Positions 36,430 through 49,540 are shown, counted from the stretch's first letter. The stretch is DNA of 64,000 nucleotides from Lytechinus pictus (GCF_037042905.1 NC_087259.1:17463501-17527500); one strand, 5' to 3'. Translations and numbers: made by a program. Notes: generated from the letters alone by a model not told the origin.

Positions 36430-36716
36430 ATCAATGCCAAATCTATCAATCATATATCAACAATTTTACTTTCAATCTCTCATCAATCAATTATATCAAT
36501 TAATCAATCATATCAAGCAATCAATCAAAAAACAATCAATAAATCATATCAATCCATCCATCCATACATCAATCCATCCATCAATCAATAAATCATTCAA
36601 TCAATCAATCAATCAATCAATCATATCAATCAATCAATCATATCAATCCATCCATCCATCAATCAATCAATCAATCAATCAATAATTATATCAATCAATC
36701 AATCAACAAATCAATC
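36430..36716. repeat. (ATCA)n microsatellite
   Basis: Interrupted ATCA/ATCC tetranucleotide runs. Peptides predicted across it are low-complexity artefacts. Confidence 0.9.
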
Positions 36717-37356
36717 ACTGCCCGAGGCAATATTATGTTTAATTTACTTAAATTAATTATTTTTTCATTTTTTCCCCACTCATCACCTAAACCCCCTTCC
36801 TTTTTTGTATTACTTGCCGAAATATTTCAGGAGGCACCAGTTGTGGTGCTAAAGAATGCATGGTTTGGCATGGTTGTTGATATGCTATGAGAAGACCGAG
36901 GATCACAATCAATTTCATATCAAAACCGAAACGAACCAAACAAGAAGGGGGGAATCAACATACAGATTCATACATACTAAAGAAAAGTTGCTTATATAAA
37001 AAACAAAAATGGTTATATATATTCAACTGAGATAAAAATGAGGACAGCGAACAGAGATAATAGAGAGAGAGAGAGAAAATGCTAGTACGAGTGAGCAAAC
37101 TATTCTTTTGATACACGATCACTTTCCTCTTTAATTTCATTATGTTTCAAGCTTAATTAAAGTCCAGCTTTCTAAGTTAGTTTCCATTTCCCTTTAATCC
37201 CTCCCCCTTTATATATTTGTTTATTCTGAATGGGAAATGTAAATTCTCTATATACCACCCATCCCCCGGCCGTTTATAATGCCACACACTGGCCCGCGTA
37301 ACGATATGAGCAGGGGATGGTGCCAATTTGGGCAATTTTAAATGAATTATTCATTA

Positions 37357-37489
37357 ATTGACGCCATTGGCGGCGGAAGCCAAAAAATCTAGGGGGGGGG
37401 GGGACCACCAAAAAATTTTGACAACCAAAAAAAAAAAGGTTATATATCAACCAAAAATTTTAGGGGGGGACCGACAGATTTTTTTGAAA

Positions 37490-37530
<41 letters not shown>

Positions 37531-37556
37531 CCCCGCCGCCTATATATGATTGACGC
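37357..37556. mobile_element. 184-bp hAT-like mini-element, poly-A/G interior, 8-bp TSD
   Basis: ATTGACGC lies at 37357-37364 and 37549-37556. The ends include CGGCGG and its complement CCGCCG. The interior is two G runs and a ~45-bp A run with AATTTT words. No gene. Confidence 0.65.
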
Positions 37557-38143
37557 TGAGGCCGGAGGAAAGAATTTTACTTATTATGGAACCGGCCATG
37601 ACAGTCATGCTTAAAATGGAGAACATTATATTGTAACCGATTCAGTAAGATGCCGGTAAGATGGCAAAATTTGTATGTATAGTCGTGATCGCGATGGTGG
37701 TGGATATGGCAGAGCCCTGGAAAGAATTTTAACTTGGGGGTGCTGGGATCAGGGTTGTAAGTTACAGGGTCGATGGCCGGGGGCAAAATTTTTCCGGTCA
37801 TCATGACAGGATTTTTCATTGTGAGTTAGCGCGAAGCTCTACGCGGCAGTATCGTGATGAGTAAAATAATAATTGAAAAAAAAAACACAAAAATGAGGGG
37901 GCAAAGAATTAATGGCGTGTGTGGAATTTCTTTATAAAACTCCTGAACAAGGGAAGCGAGCGAGAAATTTTTCAACTTTAAATTAGAATATATACTGCAG
38001 TGACAAAAAAAATAACACACTCCTTTTCTTTCTTTACTCCTTTTCTTTTTTGTTCTTGGTCGTCGGGGCTAAAGTTTCTTGAGGGGGGGGGGGGGCATGC
38101 CATCAAACCTTTCCATTTGTTCGCCAGTGTTCCCTTATAAAAA

Positions 38144-39240
38144 TCGCCAATGGTATTTGAATGGTGGCGAATGGTAGTTGAATGGTGATCTGAATGGTAA
38201 ATGGTACGCGAATGGTATTTAAGTGGTGTTTCGGTAAGTTGTTAATGGTAAGTGGTAGTTTATGGTAGTTGAATGGTGATCTGAATGGTAAATGGTACGC
38301 GAATGGTATTTAAGTGGTGTTTCAATGGTAAGTTCTTAATGGTAAGTGGTAGTTTATTTAATGGTAAATGGTATACCATATACCCAATGGTGTCTCAGTG
38401 GTATGTGTCTAATGGTATGATTGGTATGATGAATGGTATACCATATCCAATGGTGTCTCAGTGGTATACAATGGTGTCTCAGTAGTATGTGCCTCTAATG
38501 GTATGATTGGTATGATGAATGGTATACCATACACCCAACGGTGTCTCAGTGGTATTCAATGGTGTCTCAGTAGTATGTGCCTCTAATGGTATGATTTGTA
38601 TGGTGAATGGTATACCATATACCAATGGTGTCTCAGTGGTATACAATGGTGTCTCAGTAGTATGTGCCTCTAATGGTATGATTGGTATGATGAATGGTAT
38701 ACCATACCCAATGGTGTCTCAGTGGTATACAATGGTGTCTCAGACTCTCAGTAGTATATGTGCCTCTAATGGTATGATTGGTATGATGAATGGTATACCA
38801 TATACCAATGGTGTCTCAGTGGTATTCAATGGTGTCTCAGTAGTATGTGCCTCTATAATGATATGATTGGTATGGTGAATGGTATACCATATACCCAATG
38901 GTGTCTCAGTGATATCCAATAGTCTCAGTGGTATTCAATGGTGTCTCAGTAGTATGTGCCTCTATAATGATATGATTGGTATGGTGAATGGTATACCATA
39001 TACCCAATGGTGTCTCAGTGATATCCAATAGTCTCAGTGGTATATGTGTAATGGTATGATTTGTATCAATGGTATACCATATGCCCAATATGGTGTCTCA
39101 GTAGTATGTGCCTATATAGTGGTATAATTAATGGATAGTTGTTGGATAATTGTAACGCAGTTGTGGCTTAGTGGTGTGTGCCTAATGAATGATATTTATG
39201 TTAATGGTGAATGGTATGCCCAATTGCATTACCCAATAAC
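38144..39240. repeat. AATGGT minisatellite with GGTATACCAT core
   Basis: The ~1.1-kb array has variable units such as AATGGTATGATTGGTATGATG, GGTATACCATA and CAATGGTGTCTCAGTGGTAT; a higher-order unit of ~115 bp recurs five or more times. A CCCTTATAAAAA word lies at its left edge. Confidence 0.85.
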
Positions 39241-42200
39241 ATAATTCCGAAGATTTAAAGAAAAAAAAGATCAAAGATTAAAAATTAGAATTATTAAAAT
39301 TTTTGAGTTGTGACTTTTATGCGAGCAGCTTCCCCAAATCATGCCCATTCGCTCATGATGGCAAACATGGTCTGTTGCATTCTTTTAAATTGTCTTTGTC
39401 TTTATTAAGTAAAAGGCCTATATGTGTTTAAATATTATTGAACCAGTGCTTAAAATACATTATCATTAATTTGTTATATTTTACAATTGTACATATTACC
39501 TTCTAAATTTATATCTGATGCATTGAGTGCAAAAATAAAAGGAGTCAATGAAATCTTATTTGATAAAAAGGGTTTTTATTGTACCTTGATATCAACGGAC
39601 CGAAAGGGAAGAATATAATCATCATTTACCGTAAAAATCTTGAAATTAAAACATGCAAGTTTTAAAGAGCATGAACAAGATGTGTATCGTACTAAATAGA
39701 AAATTATACATTTCACCATCCTTTCTTTTCTCTTTTTGTTTCTTGGTATAATTTGAACGGCACACCACCTCTCCTATCTGTACGGTATACAGTTTTTTTT
39801 ATGTAACGCCCCCCCCCCCTTCTTGAAAGTTTTTTTCTATTTTTAAATTAATTTTCTTATTTAATTATGGCCACTTTTTATAAAGAGAACTATGGGGTGT
39901 TGCAAGAAAATATTTGCAGTCAATCCCAAAATTCGGTTGCAAATTTACAAGTGATAGACTAATTTCATCTAAAGTAAACCAATTTATAGATTTATTGATG
40001 GAAGAAGCAATAAATCAGTTGCAAGTTTGCAATGAAAAGTAAGACTTTCAATTGATTTTGGAGTTTGAAATTGACTTGCGTTCAATTGCAAGTTTCTTGC
40101 AATGTCCCATAGGTCATTATTTTGCTTAAAATGAATTCACTGTTGGTTGTCTTCCTCCCCCAACCCCTATTGAAATTCCCATCGGCAAACCCTGATTTTG
40201 GTCTGCAACGACCAAAGCCCCCTCCCGGCCAATTTATATATCGCTACTACTGCTTTTTATCATAATTAAAACGTTCCTCTTTTTTTTTCTTTACAAATTG
40301 TGTTTTAATTATTTTTTCTCACTCATGGATGGTGTTTATAAAGAGGAGAGCTATTCTAGGCCGGTCATTACTTGCTAAATTGAAATGATTTGTCTGTTAT
40401 TGTCTTGCCCCCCCCCCCCAGTATCAAAATTCCCTGCCGCCAGGCTAGTACAATATGTAACAGAAAAAAATCTAATGAACGAAATTCTCAATTGCAATCA
40501 AAACAAAAGCGAAATTAAACAAAGAGAGAAAAGGAAAAAAGAAATAAGTAAAAAATATATATATCGAAAAACAGAAAAATAAATTTAAAAAAAGAAAATA
40601 AAAAGACTAATTAAGACAAAGAAATGAAGAAAGACTGAACAGAAAAAAAAGAAGGAAAACGAAAAAAAAAAAATGGAAATAAAATAAATAAAGACATGGA
40701 ATTATAGAACATAAAAAAATTGAGCAAAATGATTTTTTTCATAGATCCTTTCAAAGGATAAGCAGTGGCAAAAATCGACTGCATGGTTAATTGCCAACCC
40801 AGAACCAATCAAGAAAAAGACACCCCTGATTTAATTTGGTCTTACATGCAATTCACTCCTCCCCCATATCGGGATGTATCTTGGCTAAGAAGCCCCCTCC
40901 CCTGATTTGGTCTTGATTTACCCCCCCCCCCCCCCAATATCGGGATGTGTTGGCTGCGCTGCTAGCTAGCTCGCTCTATGTATATTACGGTATGTAAGTG
41001 TTGTTCTCGCACGCGCACGCGCGCGCGCACGTACGCATATTTTGTAACCGCCAATTGCAATATTTGAAAAAAGAACCCGATCAACCACTGTCTTGCTGTT
41101 CAGAAGTCCGTCTATAATTCATCATAAACTAAAGGAACACAGGTCAGATTCGGACAACGACTTCAAATTCATTCGCAGAATACGCTAAACAGTAAGTTAG
41201 ATAACAATTTTCTTTGATATTGTTTTCGTAGTTAGTGGCTCGGCCTGATTTTCTAGAATGTTACTGTTAGTGTTACTGTTAGATGTCGTTGTACTGCCAC
41301 GGGGTTTCACTGCCACCGTACCGCCACTGCCCCGTTGGCGCGGGCCGGGACGCGCCTGTCTCTGGCGAAATGGATTATGGGGTGCGTTAATATGCTTTGT
41401 AATTGTATTGGCTGAGGTGAGCTGAGCCGAGCATTGTCATTGAGTAGTAATTCGCTCGTATGGCCTGATATCTATTGTCAATGTTTTACAAAACCATCTC
41501 TGAATACCGGTATGAATTTATGAATGAATGACTTGTTAAATTAATGCTGTAGTACAGTGCAGTACTGTCATGACATTGACTGTCAAACTCAAAGTGTCAA
41601 TTAGGCCATTGGTTACTGCACAACATTGACATTGTTTCACTGAAATGAAAACCTTATTGCTCTGGAATGAGGCCTATAATTTGTTGTTGTTGGTAGATAA
41701 TGTTGGTAAATTAAGATTACATCACATGGACATGGTAGTATTCAGGTGAAACATGGTAAGGTGTCCTAAATTTTAAAACATAAAGTAAAGCCTTAAAGGC
41801 TACGCAGGCCCTAAAAAGCTACGCACCACTTATTGCGCATGCAATTTCAATGGTAAAATGTGCACTTTGTGTGCGGAACTGTGACTGGAGAGAGTGACAA
41901 ACGATTCCTATTCAATTTTTCTAGAGAGACTGCAATAATTATTCAGAGAAAACCTACAACTGTTTGGAATTAACATATTTTAGAAATTGAGGCAGAGAAA
42001 TATTCCATGATAAATCAAGAAGTGTTCTGAAAACATGGCGGGATTTTGGTATTAGTGAGTTATGTGATATTTTCTTCTTGGTTAGGCCTAAGGTTTTTTA
42101 GAATATTTATTACATATGAATACGATATAATTTGTTCAAAAACTTCAGATATAAAAATTGGCATAGTTTTTTTATGTTTGTAAACAAAATTCGTAGTTTA

Positions 42201-43700
42201 CATGTATATGTAAATGTATCCCCCCCCCCAAAAGGGCCTATACTAATCTGAACTCAGCCATGCCAGCTGACTAAAATCACACTTTCTGAATTTTTTCCTT
42301 GGGATTTTTCCGTGGGATTGGGCACTAATTTCTCACCGACCAACTTCGAGCAAAATTCACCACCAAATGTTGTTCTCAAATGTCATATCAAGTCTGAATT
42401 GCATTTGAATGTCCATATGCCCACCGCTTTTCCGAATATCGGGAACAGCTGTATATCGGCTTCGATCTCTACGTCATTGTTTGAATCCTCATGCGTTGCT
42501 TTGCCGTAATTTTGATGTGGACTGAAGTTCGTAACCAAATCATGCAAACTGCCGCAGGCAAATCTTTTGGTCGCTAACTTCAGTCCTTATAAATAATGGC
42601 AGAGCCAAGCAAAGTGATGTCTGACTGAGAATTGGAACGATAACGTTATGTTTAATGTTGGGGCCCGCAAAGATAACCTGGCTTGAGCCCGGACCGGAAG
42701 GTTTAGCAAAAAAAATTCTGGGTCCTGGATCGGCCCGGAACTCGGAGCCACTGCTGCAGCCCTAAGAAAATCCTGGCCCCGCTAATCCCTAATGCACTTT
42801 CGTACCCTGCGATGTTAGCGAACTAATTTAACCTAAATATTTGTCCGAATCAATTCACTGAGCATCAGGAACATCTTTATTCCGGCTTCCACCATGATTT
42901 CATCATTCGAGTTATCAGATTTAGGGTCTCACTCCACCGTATATTTATTGGGATATTTGCTGAAGTTAGCGATTACAACGCGCAAATACGAAGTCAACAG
43001 TGTTGCTGCCCTCTGCGTTCGTTTGGCAAAATCTGACTAAGAATTTTAACTAAGACGTCGAGATCAAAGCTAAAATAATGCTGTTTCCACTGCTCAAAGT
43101 GGCTGAAATTCATGTTAAGGATAAATTAAGTTAGATTATTCGAGAAAATAGATGAGCTTGGTTCATGAATAGTGGTAAATGGTCACATTATCTTGGTGTT
43201 TATTTGGTATTTTTCGGAGACATAACAGCTTCTGATCTTCGCTGTTTTGGCTCTCAACCCGGACCGGCTTGGCCTGGGGAAAATCCCCCCAACTCACTGG
43301 TCTCTGAATTCCACCCCGGCATGGCTCCCACCATTACGATAACATCGGGAATGGAGCCAAAATACCGCCGTTCCCGATCGTGATGTTTGGAAAAATGGTG
43401 GGCATACTGTGTATTGACCTCAAAATGTGTGTAGACAATTTCTGGTGGAAAATTTTGTTAATTATATTTTTTTGAATTCAGTTTGTCCTGTGATCACTTT
43501 TTATCTGTGTTTATTTATTTACTGATCAAAAACTTGCCCAAAATAATGTCTAGAATTCACCCACTGGCATATGATTGTCACGCTATGAAAAAGCCGATTA
43601 AGTGTAAACACGGTATATATTTCCGTTAGAAATATTTGCTGTAACTTTCAAAAGGAGGGACACACTTGTGTAAAGACACCATATTTACATTAAACACATT
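39241..43700. other. Non-coding; possible 5' exon of a plus-strand gene at ~41.1-41.2 kb
   Basis: C runs lie at 39808, 40410 and 40920. A CG-rich purine/pyrimidine alternation (ACGCGCACGCGCGCGCGC) lies at 41010-41030. A GTAAGT at 41192 ends a candidate leader. At 42300-43060 two weakly similar blocks (CGGGAACAGCTGTATATCGG / CAGGAACATCTTTATTCCGG) suggest an old repeat. Confidence 0.35.
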
Positions 43701-44124
43701 GGCCTGAATTCACAAAGGTGGTTTTGAAAACCCACGGTTGAGTCCATGGTTTATGCAGATTTCCTGTATAAATTACGCTTAATTTAGCACGTATCTGGCG
43801 CGTGTATGAAAAATGTCAAATTCTGATGCGCGCTTTTGTCGCAGTGCGCCAAATTGACGCCTGTTACCATGGTTAGATACGCTATTTTATTCATGAGTCC
43901 ACTGTTTGAAGAGTGGACTCATTAATTCAAAACAGTGGACTCGTGATTAAAATAGCGTGAATAACCACGGCAACAGGCGTCAATTTGGCGCACTGTGACA
44001 AAAGCGCGCATCAGCATTGGACATATTTTGATATACGCTGTAAATAAGCGTAATTTATACAGGAAATCTCCATAAAACATGGACTCAACCGGGGTTTTCA
44101 AAACCACCTTTTTGAATTTGGGCC
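43701..44124. mobile_element. 424-bp near-palindromic MITE
   Basis: The whole element folds on itself. The ends are GGCCTGAATTCACAAAGG and the complement of a matching end, and the arms of about 200 bp share CGCCAAATTGACGCCTGTTACC and GAGTCCACTGTTT about a centre near 43915. ATT flanks each side (3-bp TSD possible). The spurious frame on its minus strand is the arm itself. Confidence 0.75.
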
Positions 44125-44639
44125 ATTGAATGACTATTGCTCAAGGGGGGGGGGGGGGGGGCACAGGTCAATTGTGCCCATCTGGATCCGTTACTGTGAT
44201 TGTCAATACCAAGAAAAGAAAATCATATTGAATGTTATCAATTAATTGATTAGGCCTACCTTTTGAAAACTGCTGCTCTGGAAATATGACTTCAGATCAT
44301 TCTTTTTCTATTAGATAATTTTCTCTTGCATACCTACATGATTGCTGATCAAAACACGTTACGCAGCAGAGTAACTGTGTTATATTGATCTATATATTTC
44401 CAGCATGCACACACAGAAAATCTTTGGTGGGGGAATTTTATTTCTGTGACATCAATTTCAAACATATTTTCAAGTGAATTTGCTGCATATGTTGAAATAA
44501 AAATTATCATGATGCTGTATATGAGTGAATCATTGCATTTTGGAGCTTAAAGAAAGTTTTACTATATTAGTATTATATTTTTGTTTTTATCTGCACATGC
44601 ATATTTTCCAACACTCAAATTGATTTTATTTCATTTAAG

Positions 44640-44756
44640 ATTGGACGACGGATACACTGGATGATAATGTAGATGGTCCAGGATTATCTGGGAAGGAAAC
44701 TACAGGTGTTGAACACAGAAAACCGTTTACAAGAAAACAACTGGAGTTTGTGAAAG
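44640..44756 (+). CDS. Candidate internal exon, unrecognised protein
   Basis: An acceptor with a pyrimidine-rich tract (ATTTCATTTAAG, AG at 44638-44639) and a donor AAAG|GTAATT at 44757 bracket 117 bp that are open in one frame. Two bases complete the previous codon, 38 codons follow, and one base is left over, so both flanking introns are phase 1. The peptide is hydrophilic, with an acidic first half and a basic C-terminal part containing KPFTRKQLEFVK. I do not recognise a domain. A GC-richer stretch at 41090-41191 that ends at GTAAGT (41192-41197) could be an upstream untranslated exon of the same gene, which is inference. Flanking DNA is repeats. The fit of both splice sites and an open frame could still be chance. 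Confidence 0.4.
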
Positions 44757-45292
44757 GTAATTGTTAAAGAATTCACTTCATTGGAAAAAACTGCAAAGCT
44801 TCATTAAATAAAACAGATTGTACTCCTGCAGTGGCATAGCTGAAAAAAAAACTTGTGAGGAATGGTAAAAATACTGAAAAAGACCAAATGTCATCCCCGT
44901 TTATAGGATTACACGTCCTTTCTAACACCCCCCCCCCCCCCTGGAAAAAAATCAATATGCTGGCGGGGGGGGGGGATGGACACTTTGGCCCCAGATATGC
45001 ATGTGGTATGGTATTTGTCATCATTTGGGCAACCTCCCATTAATATAACAGGTTATTTTCTGCTAATCTATGGTTAAACATGAATTTCTTTATCATATTG
45101 TACAAAATGTTTTGTTGATATTTGTTAATTGGTACTATTCAATTGAAGGGTAGTGTATTATGCAAATTTCTCGATATTTTAGAAAAATATATCAATTTCT
45201 CAAGAAAGCTTGCACGCACGACAAGCATTGATGTTTTGAACCCGTAGCTGACATACTGTCCTTTGCATTGTTTTCATCCCATATTCCTTATT

Positions 45293-45462
45293 ACAGCTAC
45301 AAGAAATTAATCTTGCCGGGTACGCATTCACTTCACCTTGGTCGAGTGCAGCACAGTGGATAAATGTGTTGCTGAAGGAAAACCCCATTGCTAGGATTCA
45401 AACCCACGACACTCTGTTGAAAGGTGAGAGTCAGAACCACTAGACCACGACGCACCCACAGT
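45293..45462 (-). mobile_element. tRNA-derived SINE, truncated copy
   Basis: Minus-strand A box TGGTCTAGTGG and a B-box variant GGTTTGAATCC, followed by the shared body (GTGCTGCACTCGACC, GTGAAGTGAATGCGTACCC). It lacks the tail beyond the body. Confidence 0.75.
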
Positions 45463-46513
45463 TAACAAGCTGATGTCATACCCCCACTTGTTCTTTTGTA
45501 TTTTATAACAAGAAGTCATGTTTATTCACATTTTGACCTCCAAGAACTAAAAAGTGGAGTGAAGATTTATTTAATGTAAACACATGCATTGCTTGAAATC
45601 ATTTTATGCTACGTGGGACATATCATACACACGTGTACGAAAATATGAAATTATTATGATTTCATTTTATAACATAAGCCTAACACATATTCCTGACGAT
45701 CATGTGCACATTCCAGTAATTTTTCCCAAAATGTTGCTAAACCTTCAAATCAAAGACTTTGTTATCAGATTTTAACGAAATTGTCAACATTATGCTTTTC
45801 TGATTAATTCTCTACTACCTAAATCTCCCCTTTCCTCATGCTTTCTTTCTATGGTCCCCTTCATTCTCCTTATAACTATGTTATATGTAAAATGTAACCG
45901 GTCGTCCAACCCATTTGATTGAAGGGCTAGGTACTCTAGACCGAAAGTTATGTGATTAAAATTCAAAGAGTACATCAGACAAAAAAAAAACACTGAAAAT
46001 TTCATCAAAATTGAATGAGGATTAACGAAATTATGACGAATTAAAGTTGTTATTTTTGGGTAAAACTATTCTCTGCAAGTCCTCATGAATATACAAGATC
46101 CCAATTTATATATTTTTTTGTATTATATGAATTCCAATTTTGTCCAAGCTACAATGTAGGTTGTAAAAGATTACGATTGACTACTGATATACCGTGTAAG
46201 ACAAAAATTATATTATTTCTCACACATAGTTGAGTTATTCATCTGATTCAACACAACAAAAATAGACAAAAAAGAAATAAGTGGGAATCTTGTATATTTG
46301 AACTATGGGAAATAGTTAAAAAATAGATGTGCTACTAAGAATTATTTTCTATATGATTTGCAAAATATTTAAAAAAGATGTCGCTATTTTTCTTGTTTTT
46401 TTTTCTATTTTCATGATATATTCTTTATCATTCTATTATTCTATATATTCTATTTTTGATATAGATATTATTTATTTCTTTATGTATCTTTAATGTATTT
46501 ATGATAAACTTTT
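45463..46513. other. Non-coding, nothing recognised
   Basis: AT-rich sequence without bounded repeats or exons. The short ATG frames at 45584-45775 and 45790-46008 lack coding character. Confidence 0.35.
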
Positions 46514-47082
46514 GGCATGTTTCTACAGAAAATCATTAAAAACGATTTATCTTTTCCGGACTTGAAAAACCTTATCGCCCTTAAACCAACCTGCTTCTAC
46601 AAACCGAATGATCTGATTAACTCGCTTTTCGCGTTGCAAATACGGCGGAAATCGGAAAATTCAACCTTTAACCTCACGTTGCATTGTACATATGTCCAAA
46701 ATTGCATCTTCTAAGGAAAATTTTCAAAATTTGTGGTAGATCTCACTCAATGTAGCAGGTATACGTGTTGCACGATCAGCTGGCGAGATCGAAAAGGCCA
46801 GAATGTGCAAATTTATGTACTGCGAAATTGCACTTCCGGGATTAAGCACTTCCGCCAGACACAATACGCTATTTTGCCGTGTGTTTTTACAGAAAAGTTA
46901 AACGGATTAACATGGCAATAACCACCTCTCAGAGATGGTTATGAGAAACCATATTTTGCTTGAAGCAGTTTATCAATAAACCGCATCGCGTCTGTTTCTA
47001 CAAAATTCTACAGGAAAGTTTTCCGGGATTCTGGATACTTACGCGGGTAATACCTTTTAACGATTCTATGTAGAAACACGCC
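46514..47082. mobile_element. TIR element with repeated TTTCTAC words
   Basis: The left end GGCATGTTTCTACAGA matches the complement of the right end, GGCGTGTTTCTACATAG, extending over ~26 bp. TTTCTACA recurs near 46520, 46592 and 46997. No target duplication was identified. No conserved coding. Confidence 0.55.
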
Positions 47083-47939
47083 GTTTGATATATCTTTTAG
47101 GTGAAAAGAAAATAGAGAAATATTAGGAGGTTCTATTTTTATGGGGGTACTATTTTCCCCCCTTTTGCGGATATTTACTTCCTCTAAGTTTGGTACTCTT
47201 TACCTTTAATCATTTGGCCATGTGAAGGCTATCACACATTTTGAGTTTAATCTTCGAAATTTGGTGTTCATCAGTTTGTTGTCCAAACTCTGTCTTACAT
47301 TTACATTTGTTTATAGGAAGATTAACATAATATCTATGTTGAGTGCGATCATTGACCTCTTGTAGAGTCGTGCAGTCACATGTATTCATAATGCTGGTGC
47401 TTTTATGCCATACATGTACTTGTCAATACTGGGTTCCACTCTTTTGTACTTGAACTTATTAGTAAAAAAAATATTTTATTAATGTCATTGAAGTAGCTGT
47501 GTGAAAGCAATTACACACAACAGATTTAAAATCAAGGTTATTGTATTAACCTTGTATCAGTATCAGGTATCAAGTATCAGGTTTGTTTGCAGAACAGTGG
47601 TTTTGCCAAGTACTCAATCCACGTAAAAAGCCATCAGAGAGAACATGTTTATTCTTGGAAATTTTATTAATTTGTTGTGTTTTTCAATTAAACTCTGTCT
47701 TGATACATGTTTATTTTAGATACCAAGATTGACAGAGTATAGATGACAACGAGGAGCAAAGTCATATATATTCATAACTTATGTGCTTGAATTATAAAGT
47801 CTATACTTGTGAATACTGTGTTCCATTTATGCTGTACTTAATTTTCTTATAGTAAAAACATTTGACGTTCTTGAAATAACTGTTTTCATCATTTTTTTCT
47901 TGTGCATACTTAATCCATTATCAAACCTACCATTAACCC

Positions 47940-48975
47940 TAGCTATATATGCTGTTCACCATTGGTCTACCATTCACTGTACTTTATTGGCCTACTATAC
48001 ATTGTACACCTTTGGTCTACTGTCTATCATTCAGTGTAAACCATTGGTCTACCATTCACAGTACACTTGTGGTCTATAATGTATGGCCAATGGTGTAAAT
48101 TGAATGGTTGACCAATGGTATAGAGTGTATGGTATGACAATGGTGTACAGTGAACGGTAGGCCAATGGTGTACGGTAAATGGTAGGTCAACGGTGTATGG
48201 TAAGCCAATGGTGTACGGTGATTGGTAGGTCAATGGTGTATGGTGTATGGTAGGCCAATGGTGAACTGTAAATGGTAGGTCAATGGTGTGCGGTGTATGG
48301 TAGGCCAATGGTGTACAATGTATGGTAGGTCAATGGTGTATGGTGAATGGTAGGGCAATGGTGAACGGTGTATGGTGAATGGTACGCGAATGGTGTACGG
48401 TGAATGGTACATGTAGGTGTAAGGTGTATGGTGAATGGTAGGCGAATGGTTTATGGTGAATGGTACGCGAATGGTGTACGGTGAATGGTAGGTGTATGGT
48501 GAATGGTAGGCGAATGGTGTATGGTGAATGGTGTACAGTGAATGGTACGCGAATGGTGTACGGTGAATGGGTCAACGGTGTATGGTGAATGGTAGGTGAA
48601 TGGTGTATGGTGAATGGTGTAAGGTGAATGGTAGACCAATGGTGTCCAGTGAACGGTGGCTGAATGGTAAATGGTAGGCCAGTGAATGGTGGCTGAATGG
48701 TGGTCAATGGTAAACCTGTCTATAGTGGCCATGGTAGATCAATGGTGAATGGTGTTTGATCAATGGTATATATGAATGGTAAATGGTGCTCATGAATATG
48801 GTAATAGTAACGTCCCAATTATTTAAATTAGTTTGAATGGTATACCATTGGGGCTTGAATGGTATACCATTGGTGTATGATGGGTGCTGTGCGAATGGTA
48901 TTCCAATGGTATATCAATGGTGTTTCAATGGTGTATGGTGTATGGTATTTCAATGGTATACCATTCAATTTTTTT
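47940..48975. repeat. AATGGT minisatellite, second locus, with strand switch
   Basis: From 47940 to about 48075 the units are on the complementary strand (ACCATTCACTGTACACC); from about 48085 they run as GGTGTACGGTGAATGGTAGG to 48730. GGTATACCATT units occur at 48839-48963, and the right edge carries TTTTTTTATAAGGG. Long open frames on the minus strand are repeat artefacts. Confidence 0.85.
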
Positions 48976-49291
48976 TATAAGGGTTATGTGGGTGGGGTCC
49001 GGGGTGAAGTCACCGGCGAACCTTTCAAGAATCAGCCACTTAAAACCTTAAACGATTGCCGCGGGTACTTTTTCAATATGGGTACCCAGGTTTACACAAC
49101 ACATTACGCAGTGCATGGCGTACTAACCAAAAATTTTTTTATTTTGAGGGGCACAATTACGTGTCAAAATAATATGTAGGGGAATTTTCTGAAACGTCGC
49201 GATCGAGCGAGAACTTGTTTGGCCTTTTGTGAAAATGAAAGTCTAAATAAGTAATTAAAGGGGCATGCCTAGCCATTGACTAGGCCCTATG

Positions 49292-49540
49292 TTAGGGACC
49301 AGTGGCGTACCTGGGATTTTTCACAGGGGGGGCAAAATCGTCCGCCAAAAAATTTGACAAGCAAAAAAAAAAAAAAAAAAAAAAGGTCTTCAAGCTCGTC
49401 AGGGGGGGGGGGGGGGCAATAAAGATCTTCAAGCTTGTCAGGGGGGGGGCAGGGATACGTCCTTTGCATGGGTTGTAGCTCGTCAGGGGGGCAGACTGCC
49501 CCCTCTGCCCCCCCCCCGTAGGTACGCTAGTGTTAGGGAC
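49292..49540. mobile_element. 233-bp hAT-like mini-element, poly-G interior, 8-bp TSD
   Basis: TTAGGGAC lies at 49292-49299 and 49533-49540. The inverted ends are CAGTGGCGTACCT and AGGTACGCTAGTG. Inside are three G runs, an A run and a C run. The 8-bp TSD and CA-start ends fit hAT. Confidence 0.78.

Noticed and set aside
38144-39240. Possible CRISPR-like array from regular repeats.
   Set aside because: Repeats are contiguous and variable, with no unique spacers, in an animal genome.
48027-48732. Long minus-strand frames rich in HTPYTI-type repeats.
   Set aside because: Translations of the AATGGT minisatellite; no start context, no non-repetitive sequence.
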